Source: Tetranychus cinnabarinus (Eukaryota > Arthropoda > Arachnida > Trombidiformes > Tetranychidae). Taken from it: a stretch of DNA of 64,000 nt. Below, piece after piece: positions 23,601-36,046 of this stretch. Every line of letters begins with the position of its first letter. Within the stretch, counting starts at the first letter, position 1. The notes beneath the pieces are model-generated. The model did not search any database and was not told the origin of the DNA. It saw nothing but the letters and a program-made list of their open reading frames with translations. The translations under genes and the position numbers were made by a program. The stretch covers positions 697,001-761,000 of the forward strand of contig WHVY01000002.1 in NCBI GenBank assembly GCA_022266195.1. Direction: 5' to 3'.

Positions 23601-26242
23601 ATGAAACTTATCAATATGTCAAGTGACGAAGAAGAAAGGTTAGTTGTTTTCAATGGTTCCTTTAAGGCTCTGTGCTTTTACGTTTTTGTTCTAACATTTC
23701 TCGTGTTTCCTTTGTTGCTTTTTTTTTCTTTTTACCTTGCTTACTCTACAGTCTTTCAGCTCTACCCAGAAGAAGTAATACCAAAAGGCGCATAATGTCC
23801 TCGGATGAATCAGACAGTGAAAGTATTGAAGTGATCTCTTCTCATTTTGCAAAAGGAAACCCAGCCAAAGGAAGGAGAGCAAGAACACCATCTAAAAAAA
23901 TTAGAACAGTCAATCTATCTGACTCTGAAGAATCTGACCAAGAAAAATCTGATGAGTCTAAAATTTATGAAGAAAAGGATAGTGATTACGATGATTCTAA
24001 TTTATCTGGGCCATCACCTGTTGTTGATATAAGTGAAGAAGAAAACTTCCTTGCTAGTTCATCTGATGAAGAACTTGTTCAAAGAAGCCCTTCTGCACCT
24101 GATTTGGATGACGATGAAGATTACGATGATCTTGTCGGAGAAAGCTCAGAAGATGAAGAAGAAGCAATTATTCAATTGGGAATTGACTCTGGTAAAATGT
24201 CATTGAGAGCTCAGGTTCTATCTTACTTGGAAGATGCAAGTGAAAACGATTTGCTACACATCCCAGGTGTTTCGAAGAAAAAGGCTCAGAATATAATCAA
24301 GTTGCGACCTTTCGCTAATTGGATGGATCTTGTTACTAAAATCAAATGTGATCGTTCTTTAAGTTTGGATTTAATTGAAGATTGTAAGGAAATAGTCAAA
24401 AGTCATCAGGCTATATCCAGACTTATGAGTGAATGTGAAAAGATATCCGAGAAAATGGGTGAAACAGTGGCAAAAATAGAACCTGCTATTCAACCTAATA
24501 TACTCAATCGCTCCATGACATTAACAAATTATCAATTAATTGGACTCAATTGGCTTGTGCTTTTGTACAAACGTAATATTAATGGGATTTTAGCTGATGA
24601 AATGGGTCTTGGTAAAACTATTCAAGTCATTGCATTGCTAGCTTACCTGCGTGAGCATCTTAATAACAAAGGACCTCATCTTATAGTAGTTCCATCATCA
24701 ACATTAGAAAATTGGCAAAGAGAATTTGAAACATGGTGTTCGTCTATTAGAGTCGTTGTTTATCATGGATCAATGGACTTTCGAGCTCATCTAAGAGCAT
24801 CTTTAGGATCTAAAAAGGAAAAATTTGATGTTCTCCTTACAACATACAATCTTGTTAGTAGTGCAGATGATAAACGATTTCTTAAACGACTCCCCTTGCA
24901 ATACATCATCTTCGACGAGGCTCACATGCTGAAGAACATGAAATCTAATAGATTTTCGAATTTAATTTCTCTAACAGCTAAACGTCGACTTCTACTCACA
25001 GGTACTCCTGTTCAAAACAATCTATTAGAGTTAATGTCTCTTCTTTTTTTCACTATGCCTTCGTTTTTCTCGAGTAAATTAACACACATTCAAAATCTAT
25101 TTGCAAGTAAAAATCGTAGAGATGGTGAGACAACATTTGAAAAGGATAGAGTTGATCAAGCAAAGCGAATCTTGAAACCTTTTGTTCTGAGGCGACTTAA
25201 AATAGATGTACTCAAGCAATTGCCTTCCAAAACGGAACATATTAAATCCTGTCCTATGGAAGCTCAACAAGAGTTAACCTACATGGAACTTGTTGAAAAT
25301 TACACCAGAGAGATTCGCTATAGTGGAAAGAATATCTTTGAAAATATTGTGGAGTCTGATGAAAACCTGTGTAAACTCAGACGAGGAGCAGGGATGCTGA
25401 TGGAATTACGAAAAGCAGCAAATCATCCATTGTTACTTAGGAGACATTATAACGCAGATAAGCTAAGAGAAATGGCAAGGTTGATGCTAACTGAACCTAC
25501 TCACGCTGATGCTAATGTCGATTATGTTTATGAAGATATGGAAGTCATGACAGATTATGAATTGCATCGTTTATGTAATAATTTTAAATCGTTAAAAGAT
25601 TTTAGGCTCAGTTCTGAATTTATTCTTACATCAGGAAAATTCAAAGTTCTTGATGAACTGTTACCTTTTTTCAAAGAAAAAAACCAAAGAGTTCTGATAT
25701 TCAGCCAGTTTACTATGATGTTGGATATAATGGAAGAATATTTAAAGATTCGTAAGCATGAGTTCCTTCGATTAGATGGTCAAACCAAAGTTTCTGATCG
25801 ACTCAACTTGATTGATCAATTTACCGATGACACTAAAATTTTTGTGTTTTTATTATCAACACGAGCTGGTGGACTTGGTATTAATTTGACCTCAGCAAAT
25901 GTAGTCATTATTCACGATATTGACTTTAATCCTTATAATGACAAGCAAGCTGAAGATCGATGCCATAGAGTTGGCCAAGATGCTCCGGTTGAAATTTATC
26001 GATTAATCAGTGAAAATAGTGTTGAAGAAGGAATTTTAAAAATCTGTGATGAAAAACTTAAACTAGGACAAGATATTTATGTTAAAAATGGAAAAAATCA
26101 TGGTGAGTATTCTCAAAGAAACTAATCTTTCCATTTGGCATTTGATATTCTCAATTTAATAATTATTCCTTTTGTTTTTTCATTAGCTCGGGACGATTCC
26201 AAAGATTTAAAGACTCTTCTTCGCAGGACCTTAGGCATTTAA
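23601..26242 (+). CDS. SMARCAD1: SMARCAD1/Etl1 SNF2-family chromatin remodelling ATPase
   Basis: Exons 23601-23638, 23752-26102 and 26187-26242 give 814 residues; the ATG at 23616 (MSSDEEE) is an equally good start. The first exon is very short and joins in frame to SLSALPRR; the last adds ARDDSKDLKTLLRRTLGI. The N-terminal third is acidic and Ser-rich (DNA-damage/phosphorylation-type low complexity), followed by a helix-hairpin-helix-like IPGVSKKKAQNIIKLRPF. The SNF2 motor follows: Walker A DEMGLGKT (about 295), the DEAH box FDEAHMLKN (about 400), LLTGTPVQNN, then the helicase C lobe with LIFSQFTMMLDI, STRAGGLGINL and HRVGQ. SMARCAD1 slides or evicts nucleosomes in heterochromatin maintenance and DNA end resection, in the nucleus. 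Paired CUE domains of vertebrate orthologues are not obvious here. Confidence 0.95.
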
Positions 26243-26827
26243 AATCGAGACATCTGATTTTGTATTTAAGATTGCCACTTCTCACCTAAATCAATGAAAT
26301 TGTCTTTGAAACATATCTCGCTACCAAATGATTGCATTTTCATCTTTTACTTTTATATTTTTCTATCTTGCAACCAACAATTGGTTAAAATTCGAATGAA
26401 TTGTTCCTTCTAACATTTTTGGTAAAAATGTTATCCGACTTGTGTAACCTGGCCTTTAGCTTGGTATAAATTTCTTTCCGCATCTTTCCTTCCAATCAGT
26501 TAATGTGTTTGTTATAATCGTTCAATATTATAATTGTATTAAATATATTATACTAGGACAATAACCGACAATGACCATTGTTATATCAAACACTCTCATA
26601 GATATTTGGTGATCAGCATTCTTCCTAATCCACTAGTTTTGATTATTGTTGTACCATTTGCATCATGAGGTTTATGCTATTAAACAATTTGTTTACATTT
26701 ATTGATGAAAACAAAAATTGAATCTAACGGATTTTACTTGGTCTCAATGCATCTTGAGTACAGATAATTTTCATATCAAATAAGTCAATAGTATGATATT
26801 TAAAATAATTTGACTGCAGGAGGTAAA
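26243..26827. other. convergent intergenic region
   Basis: It separates the 3' ends of SMARCAD1 (plus) and the lipocalin (minus). It is AT-rich and nothing else is seen. Confidence 0.5.
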
Positions 26828-27710
26828 TTAACAATCTTGTGGTGTGTCAGTAAATCGAAGTTTGGTAAATCCAAGTTCAATTACTTTGGCTTCCAGTTTT
26901 TGGATTATCTCATTATCTAGAGATGGCTTCCTTGAAAGTATCCAAGCATCATCTAATCAAGTTGGAAACGGAATGAAATTGTAATTAAATTTGAATTGAG
27001 TCAAATGAAAATCAATACTCACTGATATTGAAAAATCCAAAGACATTGTTGCAAGAAACAACCAAACTGTAGCCAGTGTAATCAGTGTCAACAACCCAGT
27101 ATTGAGCTGAAGGAGAGACTGGATTTAAGGAGGAAAGGGATTAGGAAAAATTAAGCATTCATTTTGGATCATAACTTCGTTATCAAACTTACGTGGGAAA
27201 AATTTAACAGCAAAGACGTTGGACTTGTCAGTTGTGGTTGCAGTACCAATAGTGGCAACTGGTTTGCCTTTAGGATTGACACCACTGTTGTTAACAATAA
27301 CGTTGCCAGCTGCTTGGTCTAGCTTGTAATTGGCTTGGACACAACGGAGACCGTTCTCAAAAATTTGACCGGTCCGCTTAATTTCATACCAAGTACCAAG
27401 GAACTGTGACAAAACAATAAAAACATCAATTGCTGCATTGGAATACACAAGTTCATGCAAGTGTTTGATGTTGGTAAATCAATCTTACCGAGTTAAGTTT
27501 GAATGGCTCTGGAAGTTCAGTGGCTTCGGGACATTTTCCGGGTGAAATACTGCTTTTAATATCGTCTAAGTCAACTCTTAAATCAGTTAAATTAAAAATT
27601 TCTGGAACAATTCTTTTAATTTGCTGAAGAGGGTCAAGAGTTAAACTTGGAATCACGAAAGCTGAAGCTGATGCGAATGCAAAAACACAGAGGATAAAAA
27701 ATTGTTTCAT
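26828..27710 (-). CDS. apolipoprotein D-like lipocalin, secreted
   Basis: Four minus-strand exons, 27489-27710, 27193-27403, 27023-27106 and 26828-26952, give 213 residues; every junction has GT/AG and consistent phase. A signal peptide (MKQFFILCVFAFASASA) is followed by an unusually long charged linker. The lipocalin core then starts at GKCPE with the G-x-W motif LGTWYEIKRT. RCVQANY, then YWVVDTDYTGYSLVVSC and AWILSRKP are ApoD/Lazarillo hallmarks. Four Cys (GKC, RC, SC and PQDC at the end) fit the two family disulfides. Such proteins bind small hydrophobic ligands in an eight-stranded barrel outside the cell. The ligand cannot be read from sequence. A TATA box is 94 bp upstream. Confidence 0.93.
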
Positions 27711-28274
27711 TTTGGATTGTTAACAAATTAATCGTTGACACTAAATAAATTGACAAATGACTTACAATTCAACAATTAATAGCAAATATTGTTATTAATG
27801 GGTCTTATATACCTAAATCTGTAGATTATATCAACTGGTATCTCTGATCATCGATCGGTACTAAACGTACTTAATAGACATGATCACAGATTAGCTCATA
27901 GATCCTGTTAAAAATAATAATGATTATAACAAATTTCCCATATTCTAATGAAATTCTCATTTATCCATGAACAATAGCGTTGAATAATCTTACAATAAAA
28001 TCAAATCATTATCTAATCAACATTATGCATGGTGACAATATTATTGTTTACTTGTAACGCACTGAAACAATAAAGCTGTTATGAATCAAGGATCAAATAA
28101 AGGAAAGAAAAAATTAACAGAATTGACTGAAATTGAACCAGAATCTATCTTGAAATAAAATAAGATTCTGAACCAGTCCAGCTAAATTCCATGCAGTAAA
28201 TTGATATAATCATTATAAACCATGAAGCTTCTGTTGATGTTCAACTTGCTAAATTGTCTGTAAATGTAAATTGT
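27711..28274. other. lipocalin promoter region and flank of a mariner copy
   Basis: It includes the TATA box at 27804-27811. The rest is AT-rich and holds no gene that I can see. Confidence 0.5.
27804..27811 (-). promoter_or_regulatory. TATA box of the lipocalin gene
   Basis: TATATAAG on the minus strand, 94 bp upstream of the ATG at 27710. Confidence 0.5.
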
Positions 28275-29159
28275 ATTAGGTCATCCGGGAAGTCCCGCCC
28301 CTTACCATGTTCCCAAAATTTCTGAAAGATATCGACACTTTTTTTGAATTCCTCATCTTAAACTGACCTAAGCAATACCTCTGATATTACCAATTCCGCA
28401 ATCGTCAAGTTTTTATGACCAAATAAGTACCATGACAGACCCTAAATTTTGCTATGTAATACAATTCTTCGGCGCAAAAGGCGAATATCTTCAACAAACG
28501 CACAATGAAAAAAGCAAAACTGTGGTGATGATTCAACCAACTATTACTACATTAAACGCGGGTACAAAGAATTGAATTCTGGTCCAAGGTATGCTGAAGA
28601 TCTGCCTCTATTGGAAAGACCTCTGAAAATCGATTACTAAAACGCGTCACGTGACATGCAAGAAATTATGAATATTCATTCAAGAGTATTCATCAATAAA
28701 AGATGTTCAAAGATCGAACTATCACATAAGACCACTCATAAAATCATTGCTGAGACTTAAAGTCTAAAAAAACTGCGAATAAAATGCTTCCCTCATGTTT
28801 TGAATTAAACTCACAGTTCATAACGGTGCGAAGTGTCCGTGCGAGCTGAAATGCTTTAAAATAAACAGCCTGGTGCGTCTTTGGACTCAGCCATTCTCAA
28901 GACCTGCCTCCTAGCTACTATTATTTGCTTTCATATCTTAAAAAATTTCTAAGGGACGTGGCGCATGCTCAAATAAACAAAAAAAACCTCAAATTAAGCG
29001 GTATTTCGAAAATTGGCCACCGGTATAGTATGCATAAAAAATCGACGAATTTTTCACTGGATAGCAATGGTGTATAGATGCCTTTGGAATTTGCTTCCAT
29101 CAAAAATTTTCTAAAATAAATCCTTCATGGTCAGGGGCGGGACTTCCCGGATGACCTAA
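28275..29159. mobile_element. degenerate mariner-family DNA transposon, 885 bp
   Basis: Terminal inverted repeats of 34 bp (28275-28308 and 29126-29159) begin TTAGGTCATCCGGG and differ at one position. They are flanked by TA on both sides (28273-28274 and 29160-29161), the target duplication of Tc1/mariner elements. Inside, plus-strand fragments in shifting frames resemble a mariner transposase: an N-terminal helix-turn-helix-like stretch (FFGAKGEYLQQTHNE near 28470) and a stretch with spacing typical of the second DNA-binding region (SKIELSHKTTHKI, then LKKLRIKCFPHVL near 28700-28800). Stops and frameshifts interrupt every frame, and the catalytic D-D-D region is not recognisable. It is about 400 bp shorter than full-length elements. 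It is inactive as a source of transposase, but could be mobilised if a relative supplies it. Confidence 0.85.
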
Positions 29160-29456
29160 TAAAAGACTTTCCAATCTTTTCTGTTTTCATTTTCAACTGA
29201 AGATCGGTGTTAATATAATCACCTAATTGTTTTTTAATAATTGACTGTTTCCAAGGCTTTTAATGCTATTGATTTAGTATTTTCATTACACATTGTAACA
29301 GTTATGATTACCATTTACTGTATTAATATTTCAGTGTCAAGAGTTTTTTAACAGTTTCATATTAATGTCAATCAATGTCAAATTTAACAAGACTAGCTGA
29401 TTCATTTTCTGGGCTTTTCATTGTGCTTAACAATTGATTGCGTACATTAAAACATG
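29160..29456. other. intergenic, nothing recognised
   Basis: AT-rich sequence between the mariner copy and the promoter of the trypsin-like gene. Confidence 0.5.
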
Positions 29457-29463
29457 TATAAAA
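29457..29463 (+). promoter_or_regulatory. TATA box of the trypsin-like protease gene
   Basis: TATAAAA, 47 bp before the ATG at 29510, which predicts a very short leader of about 20-25 nt. Confidence 0.55.
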
Positions 29464-29509
29464 CAATTTACATTGAAATCAATGTTAACACTAAGAATTA
29501 AATTGTAGA

Positions 29510-30986
29510 ATGATTTGTTATACCTTAACTGTTGGCTTTCTATTAGTAGCTTCGGCAATTTCAGCTCCATCCAGTGATTGTGGTAAGTGCAAGTGCAATT
29601 AAACTTCATTTTAGCAAGAAGCAACCGTGCCATTGATTATATCATTTTTGTTATCAAAAATTAATTTTTCAGAGTGTGGAATCGAAGGATCTAAATCAAG
29701 AATCAGAAATGGTAAAAAGGTTAAAAATCATAAATATCCATGGTTGACTCATATTAGGTAAATAATTCAGTCTTCAGGCCTTCTTTCAATTCCTTTGATT
29801 TTCTAATTTAATTGTTCTATGTGTTTATCATTGAACAGAGGATTTGAAGATCGAGAAACTGGTATCTTTTATCAATGTGGTGGTTCTCTGATCGATAAAA
29901 AGCATATCATTACAGCAGCTCATTGTTTCGAGAAAGAGGATGGCACTTGGATTGAACCTTCGGAAATTGATGTTTACCTTGGAATGGTTCAATCTTCTGA
30001 TGATGAGGAGGAACCTTATGAAGTGAAAAAACTATGGATTGATCCCGATTATGATACAAAGGAATTATCTCATGATTTTGCCATATTAACGCTTAAAAAA
30101 TCAGTTAAATTTAATCGTCATGTTTCACCCATTTGTTTACCTAAATCTAACGAGGATGTGACACAGTTTACGGTCGCTGGTTGGGGTAAAACAAGTGCTG
30201 ATCCAGACGATGAAACCTCGGAAAATTTGCTGGAAACTTCTGTCAATCTTGTTCCAAGTAAGTGTTCAGTCAATTGTTTGTTTTATCGATCAATCAACAG
30301 ATTCAACCCATTTAGCGATTTGTTGATAAGTGTGTTGTTAAGTGTTAAATGAACGTGTAAATAATTATTTTTCGAGTTTAATGTAATTCTAGGAAGAGAT
30401 AGAACGAGTACAATTTTCCTCTTGAAATTTTCCTTTGAATTCAATCATGTAGATAAAAACACCAAAATGTCAACAGTTTCTGAAATTTTTGCTTTGAAAT
30501 TTAAAGTTCGCTAATATTTTTGCAGGAAATAATGAATGGAGAGTGAAACTTAAGCTGAACGAAATCGATTTAAAATGAATAATTGAACAAACTTTTACTT
30601 TCTGATACATTCCTTTGACATAAATCTAACAATTGGCTTATTAATTGCTATTAACAATTGCAGAGGAAAAGTGTGAACAACAGTTGCTAGATTATCTGGT
30701 TAAAACTGGTGAATTGGATGCCGATGCAGCTAAAAATACAACCGTAGAAGTGGCTGAAACTCATTTATGTGCTATCAACTTTGAAACTGGAGGTGATGCT
30801 TGTTCAGGTGATTCTGGTGGGCCTTTGATGTATTTGGGTGAAGATGGACGTTGGTATTTAAATGGTGTCGTTTCGGGTTCATGGATAGACTGTGGAGTTG
30901 ATAAGGAAGCTGCAGGTCTTTACACCAAAGTAAATTATTACCAGGATTTGATCAAGAAAAAAGCTCCAAAAGCTTGTTGGCTTTAA
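29510..30986 (+). CDS. secreted trypsin-like serine protease (S1 family)
   Basis: Four exons, 29510-29582, 29673-29757, 29839-30257 and 30664-30986, give 299 residues with consistent phases. A signal peptide (to about residue 19) precedes a short propeptide with Cys24 and Cys26. The activation site is Arg34-Ile35, giving a mature N-terminus IRNGKK rather than the usual IVGG. The catalytic triad is His81 (TAAHC), Asp132 (SHDFAIL) and Ser243 (GDSGGP). Asp237, six residues before the Ser, predicts trypsin specificity for Lys/Arg. No CLIP or other extra domain is present, so a digestive or secreted protease is likely. The third intron (406 bp) has no other features. Confidence 0.94.
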
Positions 30987-32750
30987 ACACAAATTCAATT
31001 TTTATAATTTAAAATTGATTTAAACAGCAATTCAACCAATTGTAAACATCAGCCTGATTTTCTGAAGTCGACTTGAATCTTGTTTAAAAATAAAATAATA
31101 TCTTTGATTTGTTTTCGTATTCATTTTAGGTACTTTTATCATTTTGTTAGGAATACAAAATTTATTTGAATGTTTAATAGATTTAAACATGAAAATCTTG
31201 TTGATTTAAATGATTGAATTGGTTTCTAATTGACTGTCAACACAATTAATAGGAAGAGTGTTAAAGTAACCGTTAAACAGTTCAATAGCTTTTAATTTTA
31301 TGAAAGAATTGGGTTTAACTGAAACAATGAAATTAATGTGATCATTGAGAGTAACAATTTGTTGAATAGTGAAGTGATTGTCGATGAAACAAATGATGAT
31401 TAACTTGAATTTTAAAGGTAAAAAAGAGTGTCAATTGATTGTCGATTGATTTTAATCATTAATTTTACCTCTTTTTTTATTACTGAACAAATTAACAGCT
31501 GTAAAAGGTTTTAATTGTGAAATTAAAGAGACAGAAATAATTTATCAATAAAAAGATTGCTTAAATAAGGTGACCTTTGGTGACCTAGAAAATTGTACAA
31601 CAAAAAACAGTGAAAGTGTTTTCTTGACAAATTATTATCACCATTTTAATTGATACTCAGGTCAAGTCAGCATTTCACCAAACGTAACATCATTCAAACG
31701 ATTTATAGATTGTCATGAACATCCAGATAAATCATGAGATAAACTTGAATCTTTAAATCTTTTTTGCCTTGAAACCTTTTTACATTTTACTTACATTTTA
31801 CCATAAAAAAAGTAACCTTTTTTTATCATAATTATTTCCTTTTGTTCATCATCTTCAATACAAAATATCATTCAAAATCACCTTCTAATTTGTTGACAAT
31901 TGACACATTACAAGGTTGATTAAATGCAACTGACAATAACTCGAGTGTTTAATCAATAGATTGATAGCAATAAAAGTGATTCAATTGTTGTCTATCCTTT
32001 CATCATTTAATCAAATTAAACTCCACTATTAACCTTTCATAAAATCAGATAGTAAAGGTTATATGTTACAATAGGTGTTATGAATTTTCATAATTTTAGG
32101 TTTTATTGTTCTGGTTTTGTTCCTCAGCAATTGACCTTTCATTATCAATTGATTTTAAGATCTTGTTTATTGTCAATGTTTGATTCTTGGGTTTATCATG
32201 GTTGAGATGAAACTATGAGAATCCTATTATGCTGACAATGAATAGGAATGGAGTGATTTGGTATTTTATAGCCTAACCAATCGAACCCATTGATCCATAC
32301 AAAAACAAATATACAATTTAAACTTGAAAACATTAAATTATGATTAAGTTTAAGATTAACGCGATGACCGAGTTAATGGGAAAAGAGAGGAGAAAGAAGA
32401 AGGAGAAGAAGAAAGGTTTATGGTTGAACGTATCTTGAAGCATTGAAAGCGTCCATTTTAAGCTTTCCTTTTCACATTTTATTTTCATTTTTGTTGACAG
32501 TTTAATTTTGGCCTTTCATTTGATTGTTTTCTGATCTTGAACTTGCTTTAGAGTAAAGGCTTAAAGATCATCAATAATTATCAACAATCAACTAATTATG
32601 TCATTAATTTTGTGCTTTATGTGTAAAATTACTCTGTGAGAAGCCTTTTCGTGTTTTTATTTCACATTTGTTTGCCCTGTGACTTTACTGGACCTTTGTT
32701 TTCATCTATTGATAGACCTGTGACAATCTTTATGTTGGATTAACAAGATA
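30987..32750. other. long intergenic region, AT-rich
   Basis: About 1.76 kb. An AATAAA signal for the protease gene lies at 31089-31094. A purine-rich patch of AGGAGAAAGAAG type is at 32389-32415. I see no gene, RNA gene or repeat. Confidence 0.5.
31089..31094 (+). terminator. polyadenylation signal of the trypsin-like gene
   Basis: AATAAA 103 bp after the stop codon. Confidence 0.5.
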
Positions 32751-35625
32751 ATGGCTTATGTTTCATCTCGTTATTTCATTGTTTATATTGGATACTTTTT
32801 CAGCTTTGGATTGATCAACTGTGATCATCTGATTGTTTCACCTTTAACATCAACCCCATCTTCATCTCATCAATTGGATTACCAATCTGCTTGGAGTCGA
32901 CTGGAAAATTTTACGAAGCTTTCGATCCATAATTTAGTCAACAGATATCAGAAAGATGTTAATCACATCATCAAATCATCGAAAATTTCTATTGAATGTG
33001 AAAATTCGCTTGAAACGTTTATGCAAGATCTAAAGCTAATGAAAGTTGATGCTATACGCCGTAAGTTTAAAACATTATTTTTTACAAGTTTTATTAATAT
33101 ATCTTATCAACTTATTTTCTTGATTTCTGTCCTTATAATAATCTGTATTTGATTGCCAGTATTGTAAAATTTATAATTTTAATTTTTAATTCATTTTTAG
33201 CCGAATAGACTGGCAATTTGTTAATATATTGAAGCAAACCAAAGGCAAGCTGGAATAGTCCAATCTCTGTTTGTAGTACTCTTGTAGTCGCTGGTTTAAT
33301 GATTTACCGGTTGATCAGTTTATTTCGAACCGCATGTTCCAGTTAATTAATCAAGTTGATCACGATTTGATGAGAATTTAATTTAAATTAATTAATAATT
33401 ATTCAAATTAATAGAGCACCGGACTGATTGAAACGGTTAAGCCGGCGAATCCTATCAGCCATTAACTCGTAACATTAAAGAACAATCAGCTGCTTCCCTC
33501 CTTTTCTTTTAAGCTCAATTTTTTAGGTTACAACTTTCAATTCCAATTTTAATGATTTTGATTTTTAATTGTTTTAATAGAATTTGATTCGATGGGTCGA
33601 ATACCAACTGGATTACTAGATGGAACCTGGATTGATCCTGGATCGTTTCACCAATGTCTTGATTTACCAGGGACTCAATATTGCTTCATGTTTTCCAAAA
33701 TGCCTCTACCATCAGCAAACCATCGTGAAGGCTGGCATCGTCCTCATTCCAATCAACAATTTAATTTAACCACGGAAGCTTTTAAATATTTAACATCCTA
33801 TGCTCACTTTTTTCGTTATTTAAATTTAACAACTGGTCTCTGTGTTCCACAATTGTGTTCAAAAGATGACATCCAATCAATAGCTGTAACTGGCCATAAT
33901 TATTACAAGACTGGATTCACTGTCAATGTTGACTTGTGCACAAATCGGTCAAGTTCAAATGAAATCGCTTTGCGGGAAATCATTGCTACTTTTTTCATTG
34001 TTGCCATAATCTCGTTGAATATTGCTGGGACAATAACAAAGGGAACTCGAGGTCCACAATTCTTATCTCATTTCAATTTCGCAGCAAACTGGAAAAAGTT
34101 GTTTCAACCTCGATCATCTGATGCAGCAATTCCTGCTCTTGATGGTATAAAGACTATTACGATGGCATTTATGATTCTGGTTCACATATTTTTTCTACTT
34201 TTTTATCCAAAATATCTTTCTTCTTTCAAAATTCCTGGTACATCAACCTCACCTTTGGTTGTTTTATTTTTTCTTGGGCCTTTCACAGTGGATACCTTTT
34301 TCCTCATCACAGGCTTAGAGATGACACTTCAGTTAATCAAAAAAAGGCGACCTTTCAACCTGACGGGTTATTTATTGATGAGATACATTCGCTTTGTTAC
34401 GGTAATTGGCTGGACGATTTGCTGTTACATCGTATTTTTCTCTAATCATGTGCGTGATATAATTGGCGGTCCTTATTGGCCATTTTTTAAAGCAACAGGA
34501 ACTATCCCTGTTAAATGTGGACGCAAGTGGCCTCTTCATATTTTGTTGATTGCTCATTATTTTAATGTCGGCGAGGATTCACAGTTATGTTTACTGGGTG
34601 ATTGGTATCTTGAAGCTGATTACTTATTTACAGTGCTATTTCTGGCCATTTTAATTCCTAGTTTGAAAGGAAAATTAAAAGCTTCATATGTTATCACTAG
34701 CATTTTTATAATTTTTGGCTCTGTGATTATCGGACTGGTCATGCATTTCGGAGAAGTTCAACACACATGGCAACCTTTAATGTATCAAGACGAAGGTTTC
34801 ATCCGTTATCTGGCATTTATTCATGGCAAACCGTGGGGTCATATTAGTCCGTACTTCATTGGTGTTTTATTAGGATTAAAGTTTTACGATACAATCAAGG
34901 TCAATAAAGTAAGTTCATTAACCAAATTAAAATTAAGGCTGGAAAGTCTTAGTCATCTAAATGTTCAAATTTGCTTAATTTCGTTTGACAAACTCAATAT
35001 TGAGAAAAAGCGTCGCAAAATAAAGCTGTATTTTAATCTCGAATTAATATACAATATCTGTATAATAATAATGTTTTTCATATTTTTCTTGTTTTTCAAG
35101 GTTAAAATGATATCAATCTGGATTATTTGGATTATTTGTTGGATAATTTTAATGATTTATGAATCTTCTATCAATCTGAATCTTTTTGTTGTGCCTTATT
35201 CAGTCTCATTGGCTTATGGAATGTTTTCAAAGATAATTTGGTCTTTCATTGTCGGCTGGGTTATTTATGCTTGTCAGCACGGCTATAGTCATCGCTGGAT
35301 GGAAAAATTTCTGTCTTTTCATGCATTTACTGTTCTGTCTCGTATTAATTTGTCAGTTTTATTTGTTAATCTATTAGTTGTTAGGCTAAGAAATGCCACC
35401 CTACAATCAAATTCACTTCCAATTTTAATGGATATCATCTATTCAGAAGTGATTCCACTTTTTGTTATAATTTATGCTGTTTCTTTTGTTTTCAGTGTTT
35501 TAGTTGAGGGGCCAACAATCAATCTAATTAAACAAATGGCCACGAGAAAACCAAGGAACAAGAAAGTTACTGATATTGCATTGGCAACTGACGAAGCAGT
35601 TAAGTCTGTGTTAACTAGTTCATGA
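32751..35625 (+). CDS. NRF-6-like multi-pass acyltransferase
   Basis: Exons 32751-33060, 33581-34908 and 35101-35625 give 720 residues. A signal peptide is followed by the Cys-bearing NRF extracellular domain, split by the 520-bp first intron: FDSMGRIPTGLLDGTWIDPGSFHQCL and CVPQLC are typical. A membrane acyltransferase-3 domain with about ten or more hydrophobic segments follows, including DGIKTITMAFMILVH and FFLITGLEMT, with the family's essential His in the first of these. Relatives (C. elegans nrf-6, insect 'nose resistant to fluoxetine' proteins) are thought to move or modify lipids in gut or epidermis; the reaction is not known. The 192-bp second intron (34909-35100) has a GTAAGT donor and TTTTCAAG acceptor but is a multiple of three with no stop, so an unspliced form would also be translatable. 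Confidence 0.9.
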
Positions 35626-36046
35626 CGCTTCTTGTTTTGAGAAGAAAGTTTTAACTTATGATGTATTTTATTTCACTTTGTTGGGGAATAAGCCATAAAT
35701 AAAATTCACTCTCAAAGGGATATTGAATTATCGAATGAATTATCTTTATTAGGAAACAGAATCAAAGTTATTAAGATTAACAGGTTAATCAAGAAATGAC
35801 AAACGGTAAACTTAAAGTTTCTTAGAAAGACTTGTACTGACATCTGTCGAGAGTATGAAGCTCTCTTTAATCATATGTTGTTTTTTATGAGTTATGTTTG
35901 CAAAAGAAGCAGCTTAACCATAACAAAATGACAGTGATTAACTAATTTTATATTTTGATTTTGTTTATGATAATTGCTTAAATATCATCACCACCTAACA
36001 TCTTTACAATCATTCCTTTAGATTTGTGTATTTTTAAATAGTCAAC
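35626..36046. other. intergenic between acyltransferase and dynactin genes
   Basis: An AATAAA at 35698-35703 serves the upstream gene. No CAP-Gly-coding exon is found here. AAATAG just before the dynactin ATG could be a 3' splice site. Confidence 0.5.
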
